A model generated the notes under the pieces. The model worked only from the letters and a program-made list of their open reading frames with translations. It was not told the DNA's origin and made no database searches. From Loktanella sp. PT4BL (lineage in GTDB: Bacteria > Pseudomonadota > Alphaproteobacteria > Rhodobacterales > Rhodobacteraceae), in assembly GCF_003201935.1 (NCBI RefSeq), contig NZ_QJJL01000003.1:124001-188000 (forward strand): a stretch of DNA of 64,000 bases, written 5' to 3'. The position numbers and the translations under genes were made by a program. The stretch's first letter is position 1, and each line of letters opens with the position of its first letter. This document shows positions 7,292 to 13,835 of this stretch, piece after piece.

Positions 7292-7875
7292 AGCATATGT
7301 TCCGCTTTTACGAGGTCCTGAGGGGTATTGACGTTAAAAAAGGCAGCATCGTCGGGGAATGCGGCGGTCGCGCAGCCGTGTTGATCTGTCCACAACACGA
7401 CCTTGCGCAACCCGTCATTGAGGGCCGCGCGCAGGTCATCGCGCAGAGCGGTGGGCCAGAGCCCGAAGGTCGGGTGGCGGCCATCCGGCGTGCGGGACAG
7501 GGCGATTTGCGTGCCTGCATCTTCGGCGGCTTGCAACAGGCGCGGCACCAGATCGCACGGAAAGAAAGGTGTGTCAGCCGCGGCGGTCACGATATGGCTG
7601 GCCCCTTGCGCGGCGGCCCAGTCCAGCCCCGCGAGCACTCCCGAGAGGGGGCCTGCGAACCCGTCGATGCTGTCAGCGATCACCGGCAGGTTTAGGTGGG
7701 CAAAGCGTGCGGGATCGCCGTTGGCGTTCAGGGCGAGGCCTGCGACCTGCGGTTCCAGTCGGTCGATCACATGCGACAGGATCGTCCCGCTGCCCAAAGG
7801 CAGCAGCCCCTTGTCGCCCCCACCCATGCGTGTGGCCTGGCCGCCTGCGAGAATGACGCCGAGGGGGTGCTTCAT
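7288..7875 (-). CDS. mobA: Molybdenum cofactor guanylyltransferase MobA
   Basis: Transfers GMP from GTP to molybdopterin to make the MGD cofactor used by enzymes such as formate dehydrogenase. The nucleotide-binding signature LAGGQATRMGGGDKGLLPLG lies close to the N-terminus. I start at the ATG at 7875 (195 residues), which puts the signature where the family has it; an upstream in-frame start at 8010 would run into fdhD and add 45 residues unlike the family. No strong ribosome binding site is visible, only AGG 8 nt upstream. The gap to fdhD holds a dispersed repeat in the opposite orientation. Confidence 0.9.
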   Translation of the reverse strand: MKHPLGVILAGGQATRMGGGDKGLLPLGSGTILSHVIDRLEPQVAGLALNANGDPARFAHLNLPVIADSIDGFAGPLSGVLAGLDWAAAQGASHIVTAAADTPFFPCDLVPRLLQAAEDAGTQIALSRTPDGRHPTFGLWPTALRDDLRAALNDGLRKVVLWTDQHGCATAAFPDDAAFFNVNTPQDLVKAEHML

Positions 7876-7906
7876 CGGGAAACCTGCGTATAGGTTGTCT
7901 GTTGAA

Positions 7907-7938
7907 GCCTCCGGCGGGAGTGTATTTGGCAAGTTGAT
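7907..7938 (+). repeat. Dispersed GCCTCCGGCGGG repeat, copy 1
   Basis: GCCTCCGGCGGGAGTG followed by TATTTGGCAAG. The first 12 bases match the element at 50347-50371, and both then run into a TATTT segment. The core CCTCCGGCGG is nearly palindromic. Here it lies between fdhD and mobA, opposite to their transcription. Confidence 0.55.
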
Positions 7939-7945
7939 GCAGGGG

Positions 7946-8827
7946 TCATGTGCTTGCCTTGCGTCCCATTTTGCGGGGTTCGTCGGCGATAAGGGCGGGG
8001 TCTGCGTCACGGATCAGGCGCTCTTCGCCCGAGAGGCAGACAAAACGTTGCCCTTTCATGCGCCCGATCAGCGTCAGGCCGATCTGGTTGGCGATCTCAA
8101 CCCCCCACGCGGTGAAACCGGAGCGGGAGGCGAGGACAGGAATACCCATCATCGCGGTTTTGATCACCATCTCGGATGTCAGCCGGCCTGTGGTGTAGAG
8201 GATTTTGTCAGCAGCGCTGACCCCTTCGGAGAGCATCCAGCCTGCGATTTTATCGACGGCGTTGTGGCGGCCCACATCCTCCATATAGACCAGCGGGCGG
8301 TTGTCCTGACACAGGATCGTGCCGTGGATTGCGCCTGCTTCGAGATAGAGTGAGGGGGTGCGGTTGATCTGTGCGGCAAGCGCGTAAAGATCGGATGTGC
8401 GGATCTGGACAGGTGGCAGCGTGACACCTTCAATCCCTTCCATCATGTCACCGAAGACCGTGCCGACAGCGCAACCGCTGGTGCGGGTCTTTTTCTTGAG
8501 TTTGTCTTCAAAGCTGGTTTGCGCCTCGGTACGGACCACGACGGTTTCAAGCTCTTCGTCGTAGTCCACACCGGTAATCACATCATCCGCGCGCAGCATG
8601 CCCTGATTGCGTAGAAAACCAAGTGCCAGATAGGCGGGATAGTCACCGATCGTCATGGCGGTGACAATTTCCCGGGAATTGAGAAAGATCGTCAGCGGGC
8701 GTTCCTCAACCACGTTCAGTGCAACGGTTGCCCCTGTCTGATCCGTGCCGGTGACAGCGCGCGTCAGGCGCGCAGCACCCGGATCAGGGGCAATCAGGTA
8801 GCCAGAGGTATCGCGGTTCTGTGCCAA
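7946..8827 (-). CDS. fdhD: Formate dehydrogenase accessory sulfurtransferase FdhD
   Basis: A 293-residue protein that passes sulfur from a cysteine desulfurase to the molybdenum cofactor before its insertion into formate dehydrogenase. Family motifs include LGFLRNQGML, the cysteine loop RTSGCAVGTVFGD, HNAVDKIAG and the late YTTGRLTSEMVIK. Only one cysteine (Cys119) is left in the loop where E. coli FdhD has a CxxC pair. The start is TTG, preceded by AGGA at 8 nt. It is the first gene of the molybdenum-cofactor operon. No formate dehydrogenase structural genes are in the window. Confidence 0.92.
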   Translation of the reverse strand: MAQNRDTSGYLIAPDPGAARLTRAVTGTDQTGATVALNVVEERPLTIFLNSREIVTAMTIGDYPAYLALGFLRNQGMLRADDVITGVDYDEELETVVVRTEAQTSFEDKLKKKTRTSGCAVGTVFGDMMEGIEGVTLPPVQIRTSDLYALAAQINRTPSLYLEAGAIHGTILCQDNRPLVYMEDVGRHNAVDKIAGWMLSEGVSAADKILYTTGRLTSEMVIKTAMMGIPVLASRSGFTAWGVEIANQIGLTLIGRMKGQRFVCLSGEERLIRDADPALIADEPRKMGRKAST

Positions 8828-8889
8828 TTGTCATTTCCTGTGCGCATGGGTAAAGGCAGATGTAACCCGCGTGAGGCTAGGGCAAAGCC

Positions 8890-9612
8890 ATGACGACTTC
8901 TACCATGAAAACACCTGCAACTTCGGCCTATTGGGCCGGGCTGCGCGATGGTGCGCCATTCATTCTGGTCGCCGCACCTTTTGCCATGGTGTTTGGAGTT
9001 GTTGCCACTGATGCGGGCCTGACCCTGGCACAGGTCATGGGTTTTTCTGTGCTGGTCATTGCAGGGGCGTCGCAGTTTGCGGCCCTGCAGATGATGGTTG
9101 AAAACGCGAGCATTGCCTTTGTTTTGCTGGCGGCGCTGGCGGTGAACCTGCGGATGGCGATGTATTCGGCATCACTGGTGCCCCATCTGGGGGCGGCCCC
9201 TTTGTGGCAGCGGGCCTGTGTCGCCTATCTGAACTTCGATCAGCCCTATCTTTTATCGATCTCGCGCTATGAGGCGCGCCCTGCAATGACTGTGCCCGAA
9301 CGGTTCGCCTATTTTATCGGGGCGGCCACGCCGATCACGCCGCTGTGGTTCTTGATGACATATGTCGGCGTTGTGGCCGGCAAGTCGATCTCGGATGCTT
9401 GGGCGCTTGATTTCATTATGCCCATCATGTTCTTGGCGTTGGTTGCACCCATGGTGAAATCGCTGGCGCATGCTGCGGCAGCGGCGGTATCGGTGTCAGT
9501 GGGGTTGTTACTGGTGGGGTTGCCTTCCGGCACAGGCCTGTTGATCGCGGCGGGGGCGGCGATGCTGACGGGCGCATTGGTCGAAGTTTGGCTAGAGAAG
9601 CGTGCGCAATGA
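8890..9612 (+). CDS. azlC: AzlC-family branched-chain amino acid exporter, large subunit
   Basis: A 240-residue inner-membrane protein with about seven hydrophobic segments. Family features include the N-terminal GLRDGAPFILVAAPFAMVFG, the ASQFAALQ segment and NLRMAMYSASLVPHL. With AzlD it forms a two-component exporter of branched-chain or related amino acids; the substrate here is not known. It is divergent from fdhD, and its stop overlaps the azlD start (ATGA). An alternative ATG lies 24 nt downstream. Neither start has a clear ribosome binding site. Confidence 0.9.
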   Translation: MTTSTMKTPATSAYWAGLRDGAPFILVAAPFAMVFGVVATDAGLTLAQVMGFSVLVIAGASQFAALQMMVENASIAFVLLAALAVNLRMAMYSASLVPHLGAAPLWQRACVAYLNFDQPYLLSISRYEARPAMTVPERFAYFIGAATPITPLWFLMTYVGVVAGKSISDAWALDFIMPIMFLALVAPMVKSLAHAAAAAVSVSVGLLLVGLPSGTGLLIAAGAAMLTGALVEVWLEKRAQ

Positions 9613-9944
9613 ATTATTCAGCGGCTGAAATCTGGACAATTATCGGGGTTATGGGGATCGGCACCTTTCTGATCCGGTTTTCATTCCTGGGTCTGATCGG
9701 TGACCGTCCGATGCCGCAGTTTGTGCTGCGCCTGCTGCGGTATACGCCTGTTGCGGTTCTGCCCGCGATGGTGGCGCCTTTGGTGCTGTGGCCGACGGCG
9801 ACTGACGGGCAATTTGATCCGGTGCGGATGCTGGCGGCGATGGCGACTGTTGCGGTCGGGCTTTGGTCACGCAACGTGCTATGGGCCATCTTCGCTGGCG
9901 CTTTGACGCTTTACGCTGCGATGGGGATTACTGCTGTCCTCTGA
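9609..9944 (+). CDS. azlD: AzlD-family branched-chain amino acid exporter, small subunit
   Basis: A 111-residue membrane protein with about four hydrophobic helices (WTIIGVMGIGTFLIRFSFLG, then YTPVAVLPAMVAPLVLWP), the size and pattern of AzlD. I use the ATG at 9609 that overlaps the azlC stop codon; an in-frame start at 9588 lies inside azlC and is less likely. The 3' end overlaps the convergent lipoprotein gene by 17 nt. Confidence 0.88.
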   Translation: MNYSAAEIWTIIGVMGIGTFLIRFSFLGLIGDRPMPQFVLRLLRYTPVAVLPAMVAPLVLWPTATDGQFDPVRMLAAMATVAVGLWSRNVLWAIFAGALTLYAAMGITAVL

Positions 9945-10542
9945 GGATGGCTGTGATCTCTTCCAAAGCAAGTGTTTTGTCGTCAGCGTCGTTTTCGCGA
10001 TATTCGAGCGTGGTGACACCGGGAAGTTTTGCGAAGTCTTCCTCGATCCGGTTTGGCCCCCAAGTCTGGCGGATCCCTTCGAAGCCCGGAAGCTGCCGCA
10101 GTATCCGCGAGGTAACACGGGCGCAGTTTGCTTGCGGGACAGGGCCGGAGACAAGCGCGAGGTTCAGGGCCTGTTCTGCCACCTCTGGTGCAACATTCAC
10201 CGTTTGCCCGACGACATAGTAAGTCTCACGCGCGTGGAAGCTGACATAGAATTTTTCCAGCCGCGGGGTAACGCCGAAAAGGACGTCATTGCGTTCGGGC
10301 ATCACGTCTTGCTTGAACGATCCCGCAGGGTCGAAGAGCACGCGCTGGCTTGCGTTTATGAGCAACGCGCTATGGGCGCCGTTGTCGGAGCCCACGTTCT
10401 TCATTGTGTAAAGGGTCAGATATTTACTGCCGGGCTTGCGGTGGATGGCCCGCGTCACAACATCATCAGGGGCCCACACCTCTTGCGCGGTGCAGGCTGA
10501 AAGCGCCAGTGGCAGGCCGATTAGAAAGCCGCGCCGGTTCAC
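9928..10542 (-). CDS. Lipoprotein of unknown function, possible permuted papain-like fold
   Basis: A 204-residue protein. The N-terminus MNRRGFLIGLPLALSAC is a lipoprotein signal with lipobox ending at Cys17. The body has GAHSALLINASQRVLFDPAG in the first half and PQANCARVTSRILRQLPGF in the second. His before Cys in such contexts is the order seen in circularly permuted NlpC/P60-like (LRAT/YiiX-type) cysteine hydrolases, so a periplasmic hydrolase is a reasonable guess, not a demonstrated function. The start is GTG, 6 nt after the stop of the CoxIV microgene and without its own ribosome binding site, so it may be translated by coupling. Confidence 0.7.
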   Translation of the reverse strand: MNRRGFLIGLPLALSACTAQEVWAPDDVVTRAIHRKPGSKYLTLYTMKNVGSDNGAHSALLINASQRVLFDPAGSFKQDVMPERNDVLFGVTPRLEKFYVSFHARETYYVVGQTVNVAPEVAEQALNLALVSGPVPQANCARVTSRILRQLPGFEGIRQTWGPNRIEEDFAKLPGVTTLEYRENDADDKTLALEEITAILRGQQ

Positions 10543-10548
10543 GGCAGA

Positions 10549-10683
10549 TTAGACCGCGATGAGCGCGAGGAAGATCAGGAAAACGATAATGCCGATCGTC
10601 GCCTTGGTTGTCATGCTCATGAAACCTTCAAAGGTTTTTTCCTGAGTAGTGATATCCATTTCGCCGTGCTTGTGTTCAGCCAT
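10549..10683 (-). CDS. aa3-type cytochrome c oxidase subunit IV
   Basis: A 44-residue protein, MAEHKHGEMDITTQEKTFEG followed by one transmembrane helix (IGIIVFLIFLALIAV). This matches the tiny bacterial aa3-type cytochrome c oxidase subunit IV family, with its AxHxHGxMD start, the EKTFxGF motif and a single C-terminal helix. It is a structural peptide of the inner-membrane oxidase. AAGGAA lies 7 nt before the ATG. No other oxidase subunit gene is nearby. The gene is shorter than many gene finders' cut-off. Confidence 0.88.
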   Translation of the reverse strand: MAEHKHGEMDITTQEKTFEGFMSMTTKATIGIIVFLIFLALIAV

Positions 10684-10748
10684 GGTCCGGTTCCTTCAAA
10701 CTTTGATTTGTCATTCGCATAGCCGATTCATTTCGCGCTGTCACGCGG

Positions 10749-11228
10749 TCAGGTCGTCACATCCGCGTCGTTATCCAAAGCTGTGGCCAGTTGAAACCCG
10801 ATCCGTGTGGGTTCGGGCTGGTCACTGTGTTTCGGGCTGGCTACCAAGGTCACATTCAGCTGGCTGACATGTTGGATCAACTGGGTGCGTGCGCCACTGT
10901 TGTCGATGCCGTAGTAAGTCACGATATCGGGGTCATAATACCCCAAGCCCTCGATCTTGATCACACCGGTGTTGCCGCCCGCAAGGCCCAGTCCGACCTC
11001 GTGATCGTTGTCCAGTTGCGCTTCAAAGTTCTGGATATACATAATGATGCGCTCATAAGCCCATTGTGCCGCGCTTTTGGGGGCATTGGGGGTTTTGAGT
11101 GCTTTGGGCGCGTTGTCCCCGGTCACTGGTCTGGCGTCAGGGTTGGTGTGGATTTCGCGGCATTTTGGCAGAATGTCATCTTCCAGCATTTCAGCCGAGG
11201 TTTCAATTTCCATGGTAGTCTTGGTCAT
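10749..11228 (-). CDS. Hypothetical protein, DUF6173-like
   Basis: A 159-residue soluble protein. The first 60 residues are polar; the second half has AAQWAYERIIMYIQNFEAQL, a segment EVGLGLAGGNTGVIKIEGLG and a C-terminal HVSQLNVTLVASPK and IGFQL. It looks like DUF6173, which I recall only by appearance. The function is unknown. Its ATG overlaps the Lrp gene stop (ATGA), so the two are probably co-transcribed and translationally coupled. Confidence 0.7.
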   Translation of the reverse strand: MTKTTMEIETSAEMLEDDILPKCREIHTNPDARPVTGDNAPKALKTPNAPKSAAQWAYERIIMYIQNFEAQLDNDHEVGLGLAGGNTGVIKIEGLGYYDPDIVTYYGIDNSGARTQLIQHVSQLNVTLVASPKHSDQPEPTRIGFQLATALDNDADVTT

Positions 11229-11686
11229 AGTGGCACCGCGGTTGTTTCCTTGATCTCCTCCATAACGAAACTGGCCGAGATATCCGAGACAGAAATCCGC
11301 GAGGTCAGCCGTTTGTAGAAGGCGTCATAGGCCGGGACGTCGGCGACGCGGACACGCAAGACATAATCAAGATCGCCCGTCATCCGGTAGGCGCCGACGA
11401 CTTCCGGAAAGCTATGTAGCGTCACTTGAAAGCGCTTCATCCAATCCGCATCATGGGCGTTCGTGCGGATCAGGACCATTGCGGTGAGTGGCACCCCCAC
11501 GCTGGCGGGATTGACCAATGCAACACGGCCTTTGATAACACCCGACTGCTCGAGCGCTTTGATCCGCCGCCAACAGGCGTTGCGCGACAGGTTCACAGCA
11601 TCGCTGACGTCATCGACCGATAACGTTGCATCAGTTTGAATGATCCGCAGAATTGCGCGGTCTATAGTGTCTAGTGAATGGCCCAT
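11225..11686 (-). CDS. Lrp/AsnC-family transcriptional regulator
   Basis: A 153-residue protein with an N-terminal winged helix (DTIDRAILRIIQTDATLSVD, then LSRNACWRRIKALEQSGVI) and a C-terminal RAM/ligand-binding domain (VVGAYRMTGDLDYVLRVRVAD). Such proteins respond to amino acids. I start at the ATG at 11686, which matches the family N-terminus; longer in-frame starts add unrelated residues. A perfect 19-bp palindrome begins 2 nt upstream and probably serves autoregulation. It is divergent from the DUF6356/amidotransferase pair and overlaps the DUF6173-like gene. Confidence 0.93.
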   Translation of the reverse strand: MGHSLDTIDRAILRIIQTDATLSVDDVSDAVNLSRNACWRRIKALEQSGVIKGRVALVNPASVGVPLTAMVLIRTNAHDADWMKRFQVTLHSFPEVVGAYRMTGDLDYVLRVRVADVPAYDAFYKRLTSRISVSDISASFVMEEIKETTAVPL

Positions 11687-11687
11687 A

Positions 11688-11706
11688 ATTGGGATTTTAT
11701 CCCAAT
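11688..11706. promoter_or_regulatory. Candidate Lrp/AsnC operator
   Basis: ATTGGGAT-TTT-ATCCCAAT is a perfect palindrome 2 nt upstream of the Lrp start codon. A further half-site TTGGGAT occurs at 11730-11736 in the same divergent intergenic region. Binding by the adjacent regulator is inferred. Confidence 0.5.
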
Positions 11707-11792
11707 ATTGATATAATTGGCAATCACGTTTGGGATCAATGTGCAGCAGGACTTCGATAATTTGCCATAAAGCAAAGAAGGAACCCGCTCTC

Positions 11793-12032
11793 ATGTCTGA
11801 CGCATCGCACAGCACATCCCGCAAGAACCCGCTCGCCGCCCTTTTCTTGGACCACCCTGCCACCGTGGATGAGACCTATTTCCAGCACATGCGTTTTGCT
11901 TTCGGCTTTGCGTTCTGGTTGGGTACCGCAGCGCTTGCCGCTTTGGTCCATGCGATTGTGCCTGCGCTGTGTGAGACCACCGCAAGCCGCATTCTCAAGC
12001 GCCTTCACGCCCGGATTGAAAGCCGCCACTGA
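11793..12032 (+). CDS. DUF6356-like small membrane protein
   Basis: A 79-residue protein. After a Ser/Lys-rich N-terminus it has NPLAALFLDHPATVDETYFQ, then one hydrophobic helix (FAFGFAFWLGTAALAALVHAI) and a short basic tail. This HPxxVxExYxxH plus one-helix layout is the DUF6356 pattern as I recall it. The ATG at 11793 follows AAGGA. The stop is 1 nt before the amidotransferase start, so the two genes are probably co-translated. The function is unknown. Confidence 0.75.
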   Translation: MSDASHSTSRKNPLAALFLDHPATVDETYFQHMRFAFGFAFWLGTAALAALVHAIVPALCETTASRILKRLHARIESRH

Positions 12033-12033
12033 T

Positions 12034-12801
12034 ATGTGCCGTATCGCGGCCTATACCGGCCCTGAAATTCCGCTTGAAAACATCATTGTGCGTCCTGCCC
12101 ATTCGTTGCTGGCGCAAAGCCAGCATGCGAATGAAGCCAAGCTGACAGTGAACGGTGACGGCTTCGGGATCAGCTGGTATGGCGCGGACACTGCTCCCGG
12201 TCTTTACCGTGATGTCCTGCCGGCGTGGGCGGATGAGAACCTGACAAACCTGTGCCGCATGGTGCATTCGCGCCTCTTTATCGCGCATATCCGTGCGTCC
12301 ACTGTGGGCGAGACCAGCCGTGCGAACTGCCATCCGTTCAAGTTCGGTAAATGGTCCTTCTGCCACAACGGCCAGATCCCGCATTTCAGAACCATCCGGC
12401 GCCGAATGCTGGCGGCACTCCCCGATCATCTGTTTGAGGCGATGCAGGGTACAACTGACAGCGAGATGATTTTCTTCACTCTGCTGGCAAACGGGCTCGA
12501 GGCTGATCCGGCTGCAGCGATGCGCGCGACGCTCGCGCAAATCGGACCTGCGGGTGATGATGGCCCTATCAAGATCACGTGTGTTTTCTCCGATGGTGAA
12601 ACGCTTTTTGCGTTTCGTCATGCGACTGCGGGCAACGCACCGTCGCTTTATGCCTCGGGTGTATTGGATAATGGCGGACGTTCGCTCGCGTCCGAGCCGT
12701 TGTGTGGCACTGCTGCACGGTGGAGTGCCATTCCGACCGACACGATCTGTGCGATGACGGTCGCAGGGGTAAAAACGCTGGACGGATTGGTCGCGGCCTA
12801 G
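12034..12801 (+). CDS. Class II glutamine amidotransferase (EgtC/YafJ-like)
   Basis: A 255-residue Ntn-hydrolase. Cys2 (MCRIAAYTG) is the predicted N-terminal nucleophile after Met removal. HSRLFIAHIRASTVGETSRA and NCHPFKFGKWSFCHNGQIPHF are the substrate-binding motifs of the family, and TTDSEMIFF follows. It has no synthetase domain, so it is a stand-alone glutaminase or amidohydrolase related to YafJ and EgtC. The start is fixed by the catalytic Cys. It follows the DUF6356-like gene by 1 nt and overlaps the convergent MBL gene stop by 4 nt. Confidence 0.88.
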   Translation: MCRIAAYTGPEIPLENIIVRPAHSLLAQSQHANEAKLTVNGDGFGISWYGADTAPGLYRDVLPAWADENLTNLCRMVHSRLFIAHIRASTVGETSRANCHPFKFGKWSFCHNGQIPHFRTIRRRMLAALPDHLFEAMQGTTDSEMIFFTLLANGLEADPAAAMRATLAQIGPAGDDGPIKITCVFSDGETLFAFRHATAGNAPSLYASGVLDNGGRSLASEPLCGTAARWSAIPTDTICAMTVAGVKTLDGLVAA

Positions 12802-13835
12802 GCCGCCTGATATGCCCATGCGCCATCGTCGCGCAGTTGCCGTGTAACAAGGCCCGCCTGGTGCAGGTGATTGAGGTGGGCGACCGCCTCGACCAGGGCC
12901 AGACCGTATTCGCCCCCGCCGATGTTGCGCTTGAAGAGCGGGATGAAACACTCGCCAGCGCTATGGGGTTCTGTCAGGTGCTCCATCAGGCGTTTTAGCG
13001 CGCCGTGGTGATTGTCGATCAGTTGCGCCAGCCGCGTCGGCAGACCCGTGAAAGGCAGTTTATGGCCACCAAGCACGAGGTGACCGGTCTGTGCCACGCT
13101 CTGGAATTTCTCGCAGGAGGTCAGCCAGTCGGTGACGGGATCGGCCTCGGGTTCTGTGGGATAGACACCAAGGTTCGGGCTGATTGACGGCAGGAGCTGG
13201 TCGCCTGCAATGACCAGATTGTCGTCGCGGCTCCAGAAGGTTGCATGTTCGGGGGCGTGGCCGTCGCCCATGCGGATATCCCATGTACGCCCGCCCATTG
13301 TGATTGTGTCGCCATCCACAAGACGGGTGTAGCCCAGGGGTAGCGGAGCGACGCAATCGGCAAAATTGAAGGGGCGTTCGGTTTTGCGGGTTTCCAGCAC
13401 CGCGGGGTCCATGCCTGCACGGGTGTAAAAATGCAGCGCTTGCGCGTTTGGCACGTCTTGCACATCCAGCGTCAGCATCCGCGCCATCAGCCATCCGGTG
13501 CGCGGCATGGCGAGACTTGCACCTTGGTCCATGAACCACGCCGCCAGCCCGACGTGATCGGGGTGATGGTGGGTGACAACAACGCGTCCCACAGGTTTGC
13601 CAGCCAGCGGCCCTTCCAGCAATGTGCCCCAGATTGCCCGCCCGCGTTTGGACGCAAAGCCCGTGTCGATCACTGTCCAGCTATCGCCGTCGTCCAGCGC
13701 GTAGACATTGACGTGATCCAGTTTCATGGGCAGGGGCAGGCGCATCCAGAGTACACCGGGTGCGACTGTCATCGCCTCACCCTCTGCGGGCGGATCCTGA
13801 AAGGGATACCGGATGCCGCGTTGGTCGTCAGGCAT
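12798..13835 (-). CDS. MBL-fold metallo-hydrolase
   Basis: A 345-residue zinc hydrolase of the metallo-beta-lactamase superfamily. HHHPDHVG is the metal-binding HxHxDH motif; IDTGF precedes it, and DGHAPEHATFW and VIAGDQLL give later ligands. A C-terminal winged-helix-like region (LEHLTEPHSAGECF, then HLNHLHQAGLV) is typical of LACTB2-like hydrolases. The substrate is unknown. Its ATG overlaps the last base of the acyl-CoA dehydrogenase stop, so the two are probably co-expressed, which hints at a role in acyl-thioester or ester metabolism. Confidence 0.88.
   Translation of the reverse strand: MPDDQRGIRYPFQDPPAEGEAMTVAPGVLWMRLPLPMKLDHVNVYALDDGDSWTVIDTGFASKRGRAIWGTLLEGPLAGKPVGRVVVTHHHPDHVGLAAWFMDQGASLAMPRTGWLMARMLTLDVQDVPNAQALHFYTRAGMDPAVLETRKTERPFNFADCVAPLPLGYTRLVDGDTITMGGRTWDIRMGDGHAPEHATFWSRDDNLVIAGDQLLPSISPNLGVYPTEPEADPVTDWLTSCEKFQSVAQTGHLVLGGHKLPFTGLPTRLAQLIDNHHGALKRLMEHLTEPHSAGECFIPLFKRNIGGGEYGLALVEAVAHLNHLHQAGLVTRQLRDDGAWAYQAA

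Noticed and set aside
7403..8353. 316-codon plus-strand frame across mobA and fdhD
   Set aside because: It crosses two well-supported minus-strand genes and the gap between them, and has an unnatural composition.
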